This document shows, piece by piece, positions 24,765 through 33,782 of a stretch of 64,000 nt of DNA. The stretch lies in the NCBI GenBank assembly GCA_001295905.1, contig LJHT01000014.1:124001-188000 (forward strand), read 5' to 3'. This stretch comes from a beta proteobacterium AAP51. Its GTDB lineage: Bacteria; Pseudomonadota; Gammaproteobacteria; Burkholderiales; Burkholderiaceae_C. How positions within the stretch are numbered: the first letter of the stretch is position 1; each line of letters starts with the position of its first letter. The position numbers and the translations under genes are program-made. The notes under the pieces are model-generated. The model was not told the origin of the DNA. It saw only the letters and a program-made list of their open reading frames with translations, and did not search any database.

Positions 24765-27151
24765 ACAAGCCTTCAGACCTGCCGGTGGCCGCCGCAGTGG
24801 GCGTGATGGGCGCATCACCCGTGGTGGGTGCAGCCCGCCCGCACGAATCAGCCCACCTGCACGTGGCCGGTGCTGCCCCCTACACCGACGACCTGCCTGA
24901 GCTGGCCGGCACGCTGCACGCCGCGCTAGGCCTGGCGCCTGTGGCGCATGGCGTCATCGAGGCGCTGGACCTGCAGCGCATCCGCCAGCAGCCCGGCGTG
25001 GTGGATGTGTTCAGCGCGCGCGACATCCCCGGTGCCAACCAGTGCGGCGCCCTGTTGGCCGATGAACCCATCCTCGCCGGTGAAGCGGGCGACACCGTGC
25101 TCTACCGCGGCCAGCCCGTGTTCGCCGTGGTGGCCCGCACGCGGGACGAAGCGCGCCGCGCCGCCGCGCTGGCGGCCGAGGTGCTGCGCGTGCGCCCGCT
25201 GCCCGCGCTGCTGACGATGCAGGCCGCCCACGCGGCCCAGCAGTACGTGGTGCCGCCCATGCACCTGCAGCGCGGCGATGCCGCCACCGCGATGGCCGCT
25301 GCCCCGCAGCGCCTGGCGCTGCAGTTCCAGCTGGGCGGGCAGGAGCAGTTCTACCTGGAAGGCCAGATCAGCTACGCCGTGCCCACCGAAGACGGTGGCA
25401 TGAAGGTGCACTGCAGCACCCAGCACCCCAGCGAGATGCAGCACCACGTCGCCTATGCGCTGCACCGCCCCGCGCACGCGGTGCAGGTGGAATGCCGGCG
25501 CATGGGCGGCGGCTTCGGCGGCAAGGAATCGCAGAGCGCCGTCTTCGCCTGCGTGGCCGCGGTGGCCGCCGCGCGCCTGAACCGGCCCGTGAAGCTGCGC
25601 GTGGACCGCGACGACGACTTCCTCATCACCGGCCGCCGCCACTGCTTCCACATCGAAGCCGAGGTGGGCCATGACGATGAAGGCCGGCTGCTGGCGGCCG
25701 AGGCCACGCTGGTGTCTCGCGCCGGCGCCTTCGCCGACCTCTCGGGCCCGGTGATGACACGCGCGCTGTGCCACTTCGACAACGCCTACTGGCTGCCCCA
25801 CATGGCGCTGCACGGCTACAGCGCCAGGACGAACACGCAGAGCAACACCGCCTTCCGCGGCTTCGGCGGGCCGCAGGGCGCGTTTGCGGTGGAGTACCTC
25901 CTCGACAGCGTGGCGCGCCGCCTGGGCCGCGACGCGCTGGACGTGCGGCGCGCCAATTTCTACGGCACCGACACCAACAACGTCACCCCATACGGCCAGA
26001 CGGTCGACGACAACATCCTGCATCCCCTGGTGGCCGAGCTGGAAGCCAGCAGCGACTACCGCGCCCGCCGCGCAGCGGTGCAAGCCTTCAACGCCACCAG
26101 CCCGGTGCTGAAGAGGGGCCTGGCGCTCACGCCGGTGAAGTTCGGCATCAGCTTCAACGTCACGCACCTGAACCAGGCCGGCGCGCTGGTGCACGTGTAC
26201 ACCGACGGCAGCGTGCTCGTGAACCACGGCGGCACCGAGATGGGCCAGGGCCTGAACACCAAGGTGGCGCAGGTGGTGGCCCATGAGCTGGGCCTGCCAC
26301 TGGCTGCCGTGCGCTGCAGCGCCACCGACACCAGCAAGGTGGCCAACACCTCGGCCACCGCCGCCAGCACTGGCAGCGACCTCAACGGCAAGGCCGCGCA
26401 AGACGCTGCGGCGAAGCTGCGCGCCCGGCTGGCGGCCTTCATCGCCGCGCAGTGGGCTTGCGAGGCCACGGCGGTGGTGTTCAGCGCGGGCCGCGTGCAG
26501 GCGCCGGGGCGCGACGCCGCCTTTGCCGAGGTGGTGCAGCAGGCCTACCTTGCCCGCGTGCAGCTTTGGAGCGACGGCTTCTATGCCACGCCCGGCCTGC
26601 ACTGGGACAAGGCGAAGCTGCAGGGCCGTCCCTTCTTCTACTTCGCCTATGGCGCGGCCTGCAGCGAGGTGCTGCTGGACACGCTCACCGGCGAATGGAA
26701 GCTGCTGCGCGCCGACGTGCTGCACGACGTGGGCCGTTCGCTGAACCCGGCCATCGACATCGGCCAGATCGAAGGCGCCTTCATCCAGGGCATGGGCTGG
26801 CTGACGATGGAAGAGCTGGTGTGGCACCCGGCCGATGGCTCGCCGCGCGAGGGCCTGTTGATGACGCACGCGCCCAGCACCTACAAGGTGCCCACGGCCA
26901 ACGACTGCCCGGCCGACTTCCGCGTGAAGCTGTTCAAGCAGGACAACCGCCACGACACCATCCACCGCAGCAAGGCCGTGGGCGAGCCGCCGCTGCTGCT
27001 GCCCTTCAGCGTGTTCTTTGCGCTGCGCGATGCCGTCTCGGCCGTGGGCGGGCACCGCGTCGACCCGCCGCTGCAGGCCCCCGCCACCCCGGAAGCCCTG
27101 CTGCGTGCCATCACGGCCGTGCAGGCGGCGCGGCCGGGCGCGGCCGGGTGA
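24761..27151 (+). CDS. xdhB: Xanthine dehydrogenase large (molybdopterin-binding) subunit
   Basis: A 796-residue subunit that binds the molybdenum cofactor and oxidises the purine. Seen in order: GGGFGGKES (cofactor contact), the substrate Arg in FRGFGGPQG, GTEMGQGLNTK, and the catalytic glutamate in KAVGEPPLLLP near the C-terminus. I chose the GTG at 24761, which overlaps the xdhA stop by four bases and gives a protein of family length. The open frame further upstream overlaps xdhA and is spurious. Confidence 0.96.
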   Translation: MNKPSDLPVAAAVGVMGASPVVGAARPHESAHLHVAGAAPYTDDLPELAGTLHAALGLAPVAHGVIEALDLQRIRQQPGVVDVFSARDIPGANQCGALLADEPILAGEAGDTVLYRGQPVFAVVARTRDEARRAAALAAEVLRVRPLPALLTMQAAHAAQQYVVPPMHLQRGDAATAMAAAPQRLALQFQLGGQEQFYLEGQISYAVPTEDGGMKVHCSTQHPSEMQHHVAYALHRPAHAVQVECRRMGGGFGGKESQSAVFACVAAVAAARLNRPVKLRVDRDDDFLITGRRHCFHIEAEVGHDDEGRLLAAEATLVSRAGAFADLSGPVMTRALCHFDNAYWLPHMALHGYSARTNTQSNTAFRGFGGPQGAFAVEYLLDSVARRLGRDALDVRRANFYGTDTNNVTPYGQTVDDNILHPLVAELEASSDYRARRAAVQAFNATSPVLKRGLALTPVKFGISFNVTHLNQAGALVHVYTDGSVLVNHGGTEMGQGLNTKVAQVVAHELGLPLAAVRCSATDTSKVANTSATAASTGSDLNGKAAQDAAAKLRARLAAFIAAQWACEATAVVFSAGRVQAPGRDAAFAEVVQQAYLARVQLWSDGFYATPGLHWDKAKLQGRPFFYFAYGAACSEVLLDTLTGEWKLLRADVLHDVGRSLNPAIDIGQIEGAFIQGMGWLTMEELVWHPADGSPREGLLMTHAPSTYKVPTANDCPADFRVKLFKQDNRHDTIHRSKAVGEPPLLLPFSVFFALRDAVSAVGGHRVDPPLQAPATPEALLRAITAVQAARPGAAG

Positions 27152-27176
27152 GGGCGCGGCCAGGCAGGGCGGGCTG

Positions 27177-27998
27177 ATGGTGCTGGCGCACGCATTGCGC
27201 GCCCTGGCGCTGCAATGGCAGGCCGCGGGTCGCCCGGCCGTGGTGGTGGCCGTGGGCGCCACGCAAGGCAGCGTGCCGCGCGAGACCGGCACACGTTTGC
27301 TGGTGGCGCTGGACGAGGTGCAGGGCACCATCGGCGGCGGGCACCTGGAGCTGCAGGCCATTGCCGATGCCCGCGCGCTCATCGTGCGCGCGCAAGCGGG
27401 GGGCGGCACGGCCTTCGAACAACGCGTGGCCCTCGGCCCCAGCCTGGGCCAGTGCTGCGGCGGTGCGCTCACGCTGCACTTCACGCCGCTGGCGCAAGAC
27501 CGCCCCGAGGCCTGGCCCACCGAGCCGCCGCGTTTTGCGCTGCAGCTGCATGGCGCCGGCCACGTGGGCCGGGCGCTGGTGCGGCTGCTGGCCGGCCTGC
27601 CCTGCCAGGTGCAGTGGGTGGATGAACGCGAGAGCGAGTTCCCGCCCGAGGCCTTGCCGCCGCACATCGAAAAGCGCTGCGTGGAGCCCGTGCAGGCCGA
27701 GGTGGCCGCCGCGCCGCCGGGCGCTTTTTTCCTGGTGCTGACACACAGCCACGCGCTGGACATGGCGCTGGCCGAGGCCATCCTGCAGCGCGGCGATTTC
27801 GCCTGGTTCGGTCTCATCGGCTCGAAGACCAAGCGCGCACGCTTCGAGCACCGCCTGCTGGCGCGCGGCTTCGCGCCCGACCTGGTGGCGCGCATGGTGT
27901 GCCCCATCGGCCTGCCCGGCCTGGCCGGCAAGCAGCCCGAGGTGCTGGCCGTGGCCGTGGCGGCGCAACTGCTGCTGGCCGCACCGCCGCGTGGCTGA
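27177..27998 (+). CDS. xdhC: Xanthine dehydrogenase accessory protein XdhC (Moco sulfuration/insertion)
   Basis: A 273-residue XdhC/CoxI-family protein that binds molybdenum cofactor, promotes its sulfuration and inserts it into XdhB. The N-terminal XdhC/CoxI block GATQGSVPRETGTR and GTIGGGHLE is followed by a Rossmann domain (LHGAGHVGRALVRLL). The family-typical GLIGSKTKRARFEHRL and CPIGLPGLAGKQPEVLAVAVA motifs come last. The ATG at 27177 lies 25 bp after xdhB. It closes the operon. Confidence 0.95.
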   Translation: MVLAHALRALALQWQAAGRPAVVVAVGATQGSVPRETGTRLLVALDEVQGTIGGGHLELQAIADARALIVRAQAGGGTAFEQRVALGPSLGQCCGGALTLHFTPLAQDRPEAWPTEPPRFALQLHGAGHVGRALVRLLAGLPCQVQWVDERESEFPPEALPPHIEKRCVEPVQAEVAAAPPGAFFLVLTHSHALDMALAEAILQRGDFAWFGLIGSKTKRARFEHRLLARGFAPDLVARMVCPIGLPGLAGKQPEVLAVAVAAQLLLAAPPRG

Positions 27999-28078
27999 GC
28001 CCCTGCCGTCGTGGCCGCGCAACGCGGGCCACGTGGCGCCCGATTGACGCTGCACTGCGCTGACACCCACACTCATAA

Positions 28079-28099
28079 AACCCGCCATCTTGCGGGGTT
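28079..28099 (+). promoter_or_regulatory. Short hairpin ahead of the metalloprotease gene
   Basis: AACCCGC (28079-28085) and GCGGGGTT (28092-28099) form an imperfect hairpin immediately before the AGGAGTGAGG ribosome-binding region of the 28118 gene. It could terminate xdhC transcription or lie in the 5' leader; the sequence does not decide. Confidence 0.4.
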
Positions 28100-28117
28100 A
28101 AAAGCAGGAGTGAGGAC

Positions 28118-29062
28118 ATGAGTCATCGGATTCTGGGCGGCATCGCCGCCCTGGCACTGGGCCTGTTCAGCGTGGTGGCCGCGGCGCAGAGCCGCGCGCC
28201 CTTCGTCATCGACGGCTATTCGTTCGTGGACCAGAGCGCCTTCGTCAAGGCCGGCAAGCGATGCGCCGCGCCGGTGTTCGACGCCGAGGAAATGAATGCC
28301 ATCGACAACTTCATCCTCGCCAACCGGGGCGGCCCGAACAACCCCATGCGCCCGGGCATGACCGAGCCGCCGCAGTCGGCCGTGACGGGCGGGCAGATCC
28401 AGGTCTACGTGCACGTCATCACGCGTGCCAATGGCACCGGGGGCGTGAGCACGCAGCAGATCCAGCAGCAGATGCAGGTGCTGAACATCGGTTTCGCCGG
28501 CACGGGCTGGAGCTTCAATCTGGCCGGCGTCACCACCACGGCCAACGACGCCTGGTACACCATGCAGCCGGGCACCACGGCCGAATCGCAGGCCAAGAAC
28601 GCGCTGCGCGTGGGCACGGCCGAGACGCTGAACATGTACGTGGCCGGCATCGGCGGCGGCTTGCTGGGCTGGGCCACCTTCCCCTCCAGCTACGCCGGCC
28701 AGCCGCGGCTGGATGGGGTGGTGCTGCTGAACCAGTCGCTGCCCGGCGGCACGGCCGCGCCCTACAACCTGGGCGACACCGGCACGCACGAGGTGGGCCA
28801 CTGGATGGGGCTGTTCCACACCTTCCAGGGCGGCTGCGCGCGCAACGCCACCACGGGCGGTGACCAGGTGGCCGACACGCCGGCCGAACGTTCGCCCGCC
28901 TACGGCTGCCCCACGGGCCGCAACTCGTGCGCGAACCTGCCGGGTAACGACCCCATCACCAACTTCATGGACTACACCGACGACGCCTGCATGAACAACT
29001 TCACCCCGGCGCAGGACGTGCGCATGGATGCGGCTTATTCCGCTTATCGCTTCGGTAGATAG
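28118..29062 (+). CDS. Secreted M43-type zinc metalloprotease (pappalysin/cytophagalysin fold)
   Basis: A 314-residue exoprotease with a signal peptide (residues 1-24). The metzincin motif HEVGHWMGLFH is at 224-234 (His224, Glu225, His228, His234), and the Met-turn lies in NFMDYTDD (Met284). The arrangement and the late cysteines (240, 264, 271, 291) match M43B enzymes such as ulilysin-like proteases, which are usually extracellular and calcium-stabilised. The start has a good AGGAG...GAGG upstream sequence. It is monocistronic, with a compact inverted repeat six bases after its stop. Confidence 0.88.
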   Translation: MSHRILGGIAALALGLFSVVAAAQSRAPFVIDGYSFVDQSAFVKAGKRCAAPVFDAEEMNAIDNFILANRGGPNNPMRPGMTEPPQSAVTGGQIQVYVHVITRANGTGGVSTQQIQQQMQVLNIGFAGTGWSFNLAGVTTTANDAWYTMQPGTTAESQAKNALRVGTAETLNMYVAGIGGGLLGWATFPSSYAGQPRLDGVVLLNQSLPGGTAAPYNLGDTGTHEVGHWMGLFHTFQGGCARNATTGGDQVADTPAERSPAYGCPTGRNSCANLPGNDPITNFMDYTDDACMNNFTPAQDVRMDAAYSAYRFGR

Positions 29063-29067
29063 GTAAA

Positions 29068-29109
29068 GGCCCCCGAGCTCGCTGGCGCTCGCTGCCCCCC
29101 GAGGGGGCC
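29068..29109. repeat. GGCCCCC...GGGGGCC intergenic inverted repeat (REP-like / terminator)
   Basis: GGCCCCC at 29068 pairs with GGGGGCC at 29103-29109 around a CGAGCTCGCT...GCTCGCTG core, beginning five bases after the protease stop. This type of compact repeat is widespread in intergenic DNA of Burkholderiales (from memory, not searched). A second GC-rich inverted segment follows to about 29142. It probably ends transcription of the protease gene. Confidence 0.6.
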
Positions 29110-29232
29110 GTTCGCCTGCGGCCCGGCGGAGCCGGTTCCGCGGCTTGGTTTGGTCGAGTTCCCTCTCGGGCCCACGGGCAGTGGGCCCTCTGTCTGGCTG
29201 AGCCGGGTCTGCGGCTTGGCTTGGGGGCTTAC

Positions 29233-30615
29233 TCAGTCCAGGATGAGCAGGCGGCCGAAGGGCAGCTGGGTGCGGGCCTGGCGTGCGTGCAGCTCGGGCA
29301 CGGCCCAGACCACCGGCCAGCGCGGGCGGAAGCGGGCGGGGCCGTCCAGGTCGGTGAGCACGACGCCGATGTCGGGGCGGTGGCGGTCGGCTTCTTCCAG
29401 CAGGGGCGTGAAGTCGGTGCCGCCGCCGCCTTCGAACTTCAGTGCGGCCAGCTGTGATTGGCCGGGCTCGCAGCGGGTGACGGCACGCACGCGGTCGTCG
29501 CCCACCACCAGCGTGAGGCCGGCTTCCAGGCGCCGGGTGATGGCGTCGATCTCACTGGCAAAACACTGCAGCAGGCCGTCTTCGATGCTGCCCGAGACGT
29601 CCACCACCACCGCCAGCTGCGGCACGCGGCGCGCCGTGCTGAAGCCGGGCTCCCAGGGCAGGCGGTGGCCGGCGGCATTGCGGCCCTGGTTGGCGATGTA
29701 GCTGCGCGCCGGGCGCGACCACGACACCCCCAGCTTCGGCGTGAGCGCGCGCGCCAGCTGCGTGCGCAGCACCTGCTGCCAGGGCGTGCGTGTGCGCGGC
29801 AGGTCGGCCAGCAGCGTGCGCAGCATCGAGAACTCGCCATCGCCGGCATGGGCGCGCAGCAGGCGTTCGCCCCATTCACGCGCGGCCTCGGCCTCGGCTT
29901 CGGGCAGCTCACGGGTTTCTGGGCCGGGCTGCAGGTCGCGCGCGGTCTTCGCGCCCAGCGCGCGGGCGCGGGCGGCGCGGGGGCCGTCTTCACGCGGCGC
30001 GGTGCGCGGGTTGGTCTGTGCGGCGCTTTCGGCGCTCTCGGCGCTTTTGGCGCTTTTGGCGCCTCTGGTGCTTTCCGCACTTTCGGTGCTGCGGCCCTGG
30101 CTGCCGCGCGGGTCTTGCGCCCGGCCGTTGCCGCGCCCGGGCCGGCGGTCGTCGATGGCGCGGTACAGGCGCTCCACGTCCCACTCCAGCAGCGACTTCT
30201 CCACCGGCTGCGCCAGGCCCAGCGTGGCTTCCAGCAGCGTGTCGAGCATCACGCCGCCGGCCGGCAGTTCCAGCCAGGCCAGGTGCGAGAGCGCGCTGTT
30301 CACCACGGCATCGGCGCAGGTGTTGAAGAGCAGCAGGTCCACCTCGCCCAGCACGCCCTGCAGCGCGATGTAGCGCTGCGGGTGGCGCAGCGCGATGTGC
30401 AGCACCTCGTGCGCCACATGGCCCACCTGCTGCGGCAGCGGCAGCGCGGCAAAGCCGGGCCCGTAGCGCAGGGTGATGCCGTCGGTGCTGACGGGCGGTG
30501 CCTGGGTTTCAGGCGCGGCGGCCTCGTCGCGGTGGCGCACCCACAGCGCCAGCCCGCCCGTGGCCGGCGCGTACTCCACCATGCGTTGCACGGCGCGCGT
30601 GCCGCGGTGCTCCAT
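29233..30615 (-). CDS. VWA-like/DUF2201-type putative metal-binding protein
   Basis: A 460-residue cytosolic protein with no signal peptide. The N-terminal half contains a zincin-like HEVLHIALRH (His69, Glu70, His73) typical of the DUF2201 metallopeptidase-like domain. The C-terminal half is a von Willebrand A-like domain with MIDAS residues in VVDVSGSIED, GGGGTDFTP and VLTDLDG. A low-complexity Ser-Ala-Glu/Lys linker between them is encoded by a 9-bp minisatellite. It starts one base after the stop of the MoxR-like ATPase gene. VWA/MoxR pairs elsewhere act as chaperones that remodel or load metals into partner complexes. The client here is unknown. Confidence 0.82.
   Translation of the reverse strand: MEHRGTRAVQRMVEYAPATGGLALWVRHRDEAAAPETQAPPVSTDGITLRYGPGFAALPLPQQVGHVAHEVLHIALRHPQRYIALQGVLGEVDLLLFNTCADAVVNSALSHLAWLELPAGGVMLDTLLEATLGLAQPVEKSLLEWDVERLYRAIDDRRPGRGNGRAQDPRGSQGRSTESAESTRGAKSAKSAESAESAAQTNPRTAPREDGPRAARARALGAKTARDLQPGPETRELPEAEAEAAREWGERLLRAHAGDGEFSMLRTLLADLPRTRTPWQQVLRTQLARALTPKLGVSWSRPARSYIANQGRNAAGHRLPWEPGFSTARRVPQLAVVVDVSGSIEDGLLQCFASEIDAITRRLEAGLTLVVGDDRVRAVTRCEPGQSQLAALKFEGGGGTDFTPLLEEADRHRPDIGVVLTDLDGPARFRPRWPVVWAVPELHARQARTQLPFGRLLILD
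30022..30093 (-). repeat. Eight tandem 9-bp repeats inside the VWA gene
   Basis: The units GGCGCTTTC, GGCGCTCTC, GGCGCTTTT (twice), GGCGCCTCT, GGTGCTTTC, CGCACTTTC and GGTGCTGCG run end to end. They encode a repeated Ser-Ala-Glu/Lys triad in the linker between the metallopeptidase-like and VWA domains. The length could vary between strains. Confidence 0.85.
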
Positions 30616-30616
30616 T

Positions 30617-31723
30617 TCAGCGCTGGGCTGCCCGCTCGGCTGAATACCGGCGGTAGGCCGCGCTGTCCATCACCGTGGCCGCCAGGCCGGTTTCCAGCGC
30701 CTTCTGGAACAGCAGCTCCATCGCCAGCGTCTGTGCCTCGCGCAGCGGCAGGCCGGCGGTGGCGCCGGCGCGGTGCTGGGGCAGTGCCTCGATGATGTCC
30801 AGCGCACGCGCCAGGCGCGGCGCCTCGGTGCAGGCCGCCACCAGGCCATAGGTCAGGCCGTACAGGCCGTCCAGCGTGGTGGGCAGAAGCGCCAGCGTGG
30901 CATCGCCGGGCGCGGCGGCCAGCAGCTGCAGCACGTCGGCCCCGGCGCGCAGCTCGCGCAGCACGCCGAAGAACTCGGCCGCATTCGCCGCGCCGATGCG
31001 GCCCTGCACGAAGTGGCGCTGCGCGGTCTCGCTGAGCTTGCTCTTCAGCACGTTCGACACGTCCTCCCAGCCGCGCGGGCTGCTGCCCACCAGGTGGTCG
31101 GCGGCCAGCTGCGCGGCCGTGTCGTCCAGCTTGTCGGGGCGCACCTTCAGGTAGGCCATCACCTCGGGCGCGAAGCCCTGCTGCAGCGCGTGGGCCAGGA
31201 AGGCATCCACCGTGCTCTGCACGTTGAAGTGGAACAGCCGGTCGGCCAGCGCCGTGCCCATGTCGTGGCTGACGGCGCCGTGGAAGCTGGCGTTGCCCGC
31301 GGCCACCACCATCCAGCCGGCGGGCAGGCGGTAGTGGCCCACCTGGCGGTCGAGGATGAGCGAGTAGGCGCTGATCTGCAGGCGCTGGTCGGCCGCGGTC
31401 AGCTCGTCCAGGAACAGGATGCCGGCGGGCACGTCGGGCGCGGGCAGGAACTCGGGCGGGAACCACACCGTCTTGCCCTGCACTTCGTCCGCGTAGATGG
31501 CGCCGCGGATGTCCACGGGCTCGATGGTGGTCAGCCGCAGGTCGACCAGCGGCACGCCGTGCTGGGCCGCCACCTGCCGCACGATGGACGACTTGCCCAC
31601 GCCGCGCGGCCCCCACAGCATGGTGGCGCGCTGGCGCAGCAGCGGCTGGCTGAATTGCTCCAGCAGCGCGGCCTTGGCCGCGGCGATGCTGAGCGGGGGA
31701 ATGTTCATCGGGTTGCTTTGCAT
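30617..31723 (-). CDS. MoxR-family AAA+ ATPase
   Basis: A 368-residue AAA+ protein with Walker A GPRGVGKSS at residues 38-46, Walker B GILFLDE at 101-107 and sensor-1 Asn in VVAAGNASFH. This is the layout of MoxR-like ATPases, which couple ATP hydrolysis to remodelling of protein complexes together with VWA-domain partners. The partner gene follows one base later. A second in-frame ATG (Met6) is possible. It lies in the middle of a three-gene operon with the membrane protein upstream. Confidence 0.88.
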   Translation of the reverse strand: MQSNPMNIPPLSIAAAKAALLEQFSQPLLRQRATMLWGPRGVGKSSIVRQVAAQHGVPLVDLRLTTIEPVDIRGAIYADEVQGKTVWFPPEFLPAPDVPAGILFLDELTAADQRLQISAYSLILDRQVGHYRLPAGWMVVAAGNASFHGAVSHDMGTALADRLFHFNVQSTVDAFLAHALQQGFAPEVMAYLKVRPDKLDDTAAQLAADHLVGSSPRGWEDVSNVLKSKLSETAQRHFVQGRIGAANAAEFFGVLRELRAGADVLQLLAAAPGDATLALLPTTLDGLYGLTYGLVAACTEAPRLARALDIIEALPQHRAGATAGLPLREAQTLAMELLFQKALETGLAATVMDSAAYRRYSAERAAQR

Positions 31724-31746
31724 GGGGCCGGGCAGGTGGGTTCAGG

Positions 31747-32769
31747 TCAGGCGGCATTCAGTCGCCATTGCGGCTGGCGCAGGCGGCGCGGCACGGGCGG
31801 AATCTCCACCCGCGGCAGTTCGTTCATGCAGAACAGCGCCACCAGTACGATGGGCGGCAGGTGGAACATCAGCAGGCGCAGCACCGATTCCTTGGGCAGG
31901 TCGGGTTCGAGCTGGGCGAACTGCCAGGCCGCGGCCACCAGCAGGCCCGCGCCGAGCAGCGGGATGCAGCGCCGTGCGGCCGCAGCCCAGCGCGCGCCGG
32001 CCAGCCTTTCGTGAAAGCGGGCCGGTGGTTCGGCCAGCGTCTGCGCCAGATGGCGCAGCACCAGCGCCAGCTTGGCTTCGCCATCGCGGCTGCGCTTGAA
32101 GCCATCGCCGCGCAGGCGCAGCCGCGTGTGCCAGCCGGCCTGGCGCTTCACCAGGCGCGCCCAGCTCCAGCCCAGCACGGCCACCAGGTCGTCGGGCAGG
32201 GCCAGCGCCGTGCCGTCGCGGGTGTCGAATTCGATCTCGGCCGAGATGCCCTTCACCGGGCTCTGTTTGTAGCGCAGCCCCAGCGCCGCGGCTTCCAGCT
32301 GCGCCACGGCCGCACTCATGAGCAGCGGGGCATCGGCAGCGGGCTCGGCGGCCGTGCGCTGCTCGAAGGCCATGGTCTTGGCGGCCAGGTAGCCCGGCCC
32401 CACCACCAGCTGCCGCGACAGCGGCACCGCCTGCATGCGCGCCAGCAGCTCGCCCGGCGTGCCGCCCGTGGCCACCAGCACGGCCTGCAGCTCGGTGGGC
32501 CGGCCGTCCATGTCGGCGTAGCCGGGCAGGTGCAAGGTGCGCAGCAGGCGCGGTGGGCCATCTTGCGGGCATTCGAGCTGCAGCACTTCCTGCAGCGCCG
32601 GGTGTTCGGCGCAGGCCGCATGGGCCAGGGGCTTGAACTGCAGCCGGCGCGCGGCGCGGTCGCTGGCAGGCAGGTCGAGATGGCGGCCAGCGCGCGTGTA
32701 GGGCTCCACCAGGCCCAGAATCTCGTGATGGCTGAGCGGTGTGACGGGGGCGGAGGGCGCTGAACGCAA
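31747..32769 (-). CDS. Unrecognised membrane-anchored protein of the MoxR-VWA operon
   Basis: About 340 residues, family not recognised. The first 240 or so residues are soluble, mixed alpha/beta and rich in Arg and Leu. Two hydrophobic helices near the C-terminus (around AAARRCIPLLGAGLLVAAAW and LRLLMFHLPPIVLVALFCM) suggest a cytoplasmic domain anchored in the inner membrane. The frame opens with TTG at 32769; no ATG occurs before residue 87 and no clear ribosome-binding site is visible, so the start is uncertain. The gene ends 23 bp before the MoxR-like gene, which suggests it is the membrane dock or client of the ATPase/VWA pair. Confidence 0.7.
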   Translation of the reverse strand: MRSAPSAPVTPLSHHEILGLVEPYTRAGRHLDLPASDRAARRLQFKPLAHAACAEHPALQEVLQLECPQDGPPRLLRTLHLPGYADMDGRPTELQAVLVATGGTPGELLARMQAVPLSRQLVVGPGYLAAKTMAFEQRTAAEPAADAPLLMSAAVAQLEAAALGLRYKQSPVKGISAEIEFDTRDGTALALPDDLVAVLGWSWARLVKRQAGWHTRLRLRGDGFKRSRDGEAKLALVLRHLAQTLAEPPARFHERLAGARWAAAARRCIPLLGAGLLVAAAWQFAQLEPDLPKESVLRLLMFHLPPIVLVALFCMNELPRVEIPPVPRRLRQPQWRLNAA

Positions 32770-33102
32770 GGCTGGCGCTTTCGTCAGCCGGGTCGGCCTG
32801 GGGTGGGTGTCGAAGATCGTTCGATTCTGCCCAAGGGCGCAGCGGCTTGCCGGTGTGGGGGTGGGTGCGCTGCAGACAAGACCCCTTCAGCAAGCGCCGG
32901 CCCCTGGCAGCGGCCATGACAGCTGAGTGCAGCCCGGGCCGTTCGCCGCATACTGGCGCGCTGCGAAGCACTGCACTTCGCTCTCGCCGTCAGCAGTTAT
33001 CGCGGTTCCGGATGGGGGTCATGTCGATGTCTGGCGCTTCTGCAGCATGGGTTGCGGCTGACAGGGATGAATGGCCTCGTCCGGGTCTTTCACTTTCATG
33101 TC
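32770..33102. other. Intergenic region with no recognised gene
   Basis: About 330 bp between divergent genes. The right half is less GC-rich than the rest of the window, in keeping with the following orphan gene. No RNA gene, repeat or convincing promoter was recognised. Confidence 0.5.
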
Positions 33103-33612
33103 ATGGCCTTATCCAAGTCGCTTTTTCTGTGTTCGGTACTGGCCACGATGCCCGTCGCTGCAAGCGCTGCTGAAGACTGCGCTCCTATTGATGGGGTCTT
33201 TCACATCGATGGCCAGCTTGGGCGGGGGACTGCCGAAGTTCGTTCCATTCGCAAGTGGCCTGGAGCGGTTCCGCCGCGGGACTGGCGTCGTGCCAAGTAC
33301 TTCAGATACGAATTGAGCATGGATTCTGGGCGGGTGAAGTTGGCTGTTCTCAGCGCGGACAACGAAGTGCTCGGTGAACTCAGTCCTCAACAGAAGATCA
33401 CTTGTGTCGGCGGTCGATTTGTAGCGACCTGGGAGTCGGCACACGGTCAAGATGGCGTTTCAACATTCGCGAGATACAGGGAGATCATCTTCCTGGGCCC
33501 GAAGGGTGAGCTGACCATAGAAAGGTATTCAACGGTCGCACGTTCGGCGCGCTCGCTTGCGCGGATGAAAGAAGGTGAGCCTGTCTCGGTGATATTCGAG
33601 CCGAAGGAGTAA
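33103..33612 (+). CDS. Orphan secreted protein of unknown function (lower GC)
   Basis: From the ATG at 33103 the protein has 169 residues with a clean signal peptide (Lys5, a hydrophobic core, cleavage after AASA), so it is predicted to be periplasmic or secreted. The mature part has two cysteines (in EDCAPID and ITCVGG) that could form a disulfide, and beta-rich alternation. I do not recognise a family. In-frame alternatives upstream are ATG 33067 and TTG 33052; none has a strong ribosome-binding site. Base composition and codon use (more A/T at third positions) differ clearly from the neighbours, which suggests recent acquisition. Confidence 0.6.
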   Translation: MALSKSLFLCSVLATMPVAASAAEDCAPIDGVFHIDGQLGRGTAEVRSIRKWPGAVPPRDWRRAKYFRYELSMDSGRVKLAVLSADNEVLGELSPQQKITCVGGRFVATWESAHGQDGVSTFARYREIIFLGPKGELTIERYSTVARSARSLARMKEGEPVSVIFEPKE

Positions 33613-33782
33613 CGGGTTCAGATATCGAATCCAAAGTGCACCGGTCCCCCCTCCCCTTCGCACCGATCAGGATCTCGAACATGGCCCCACCCGCCGCCTC
33701 CCCGCCGTCAGGCCCGCGCCAGCCTCGGCGCGCCCACTGTCGGCTACCGTTCCGCCTTCAAGACCAACCCCAGGAGACCCCC

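Noticed and set aside
22773-24818. Long minus-strand frame across the guaD-xdhA spacer and xdhA
   Set aside because: It is antisense to xdhA and reads through both palindromic elements; there is no family resemblance.
29233-32769. MoxR-VWA operon as a ternary anti-phage system
   Set aside because: MoxR/VWA pairs occur in defence systems, but no nuclease, protease effector or defence-island neighbour is present here.
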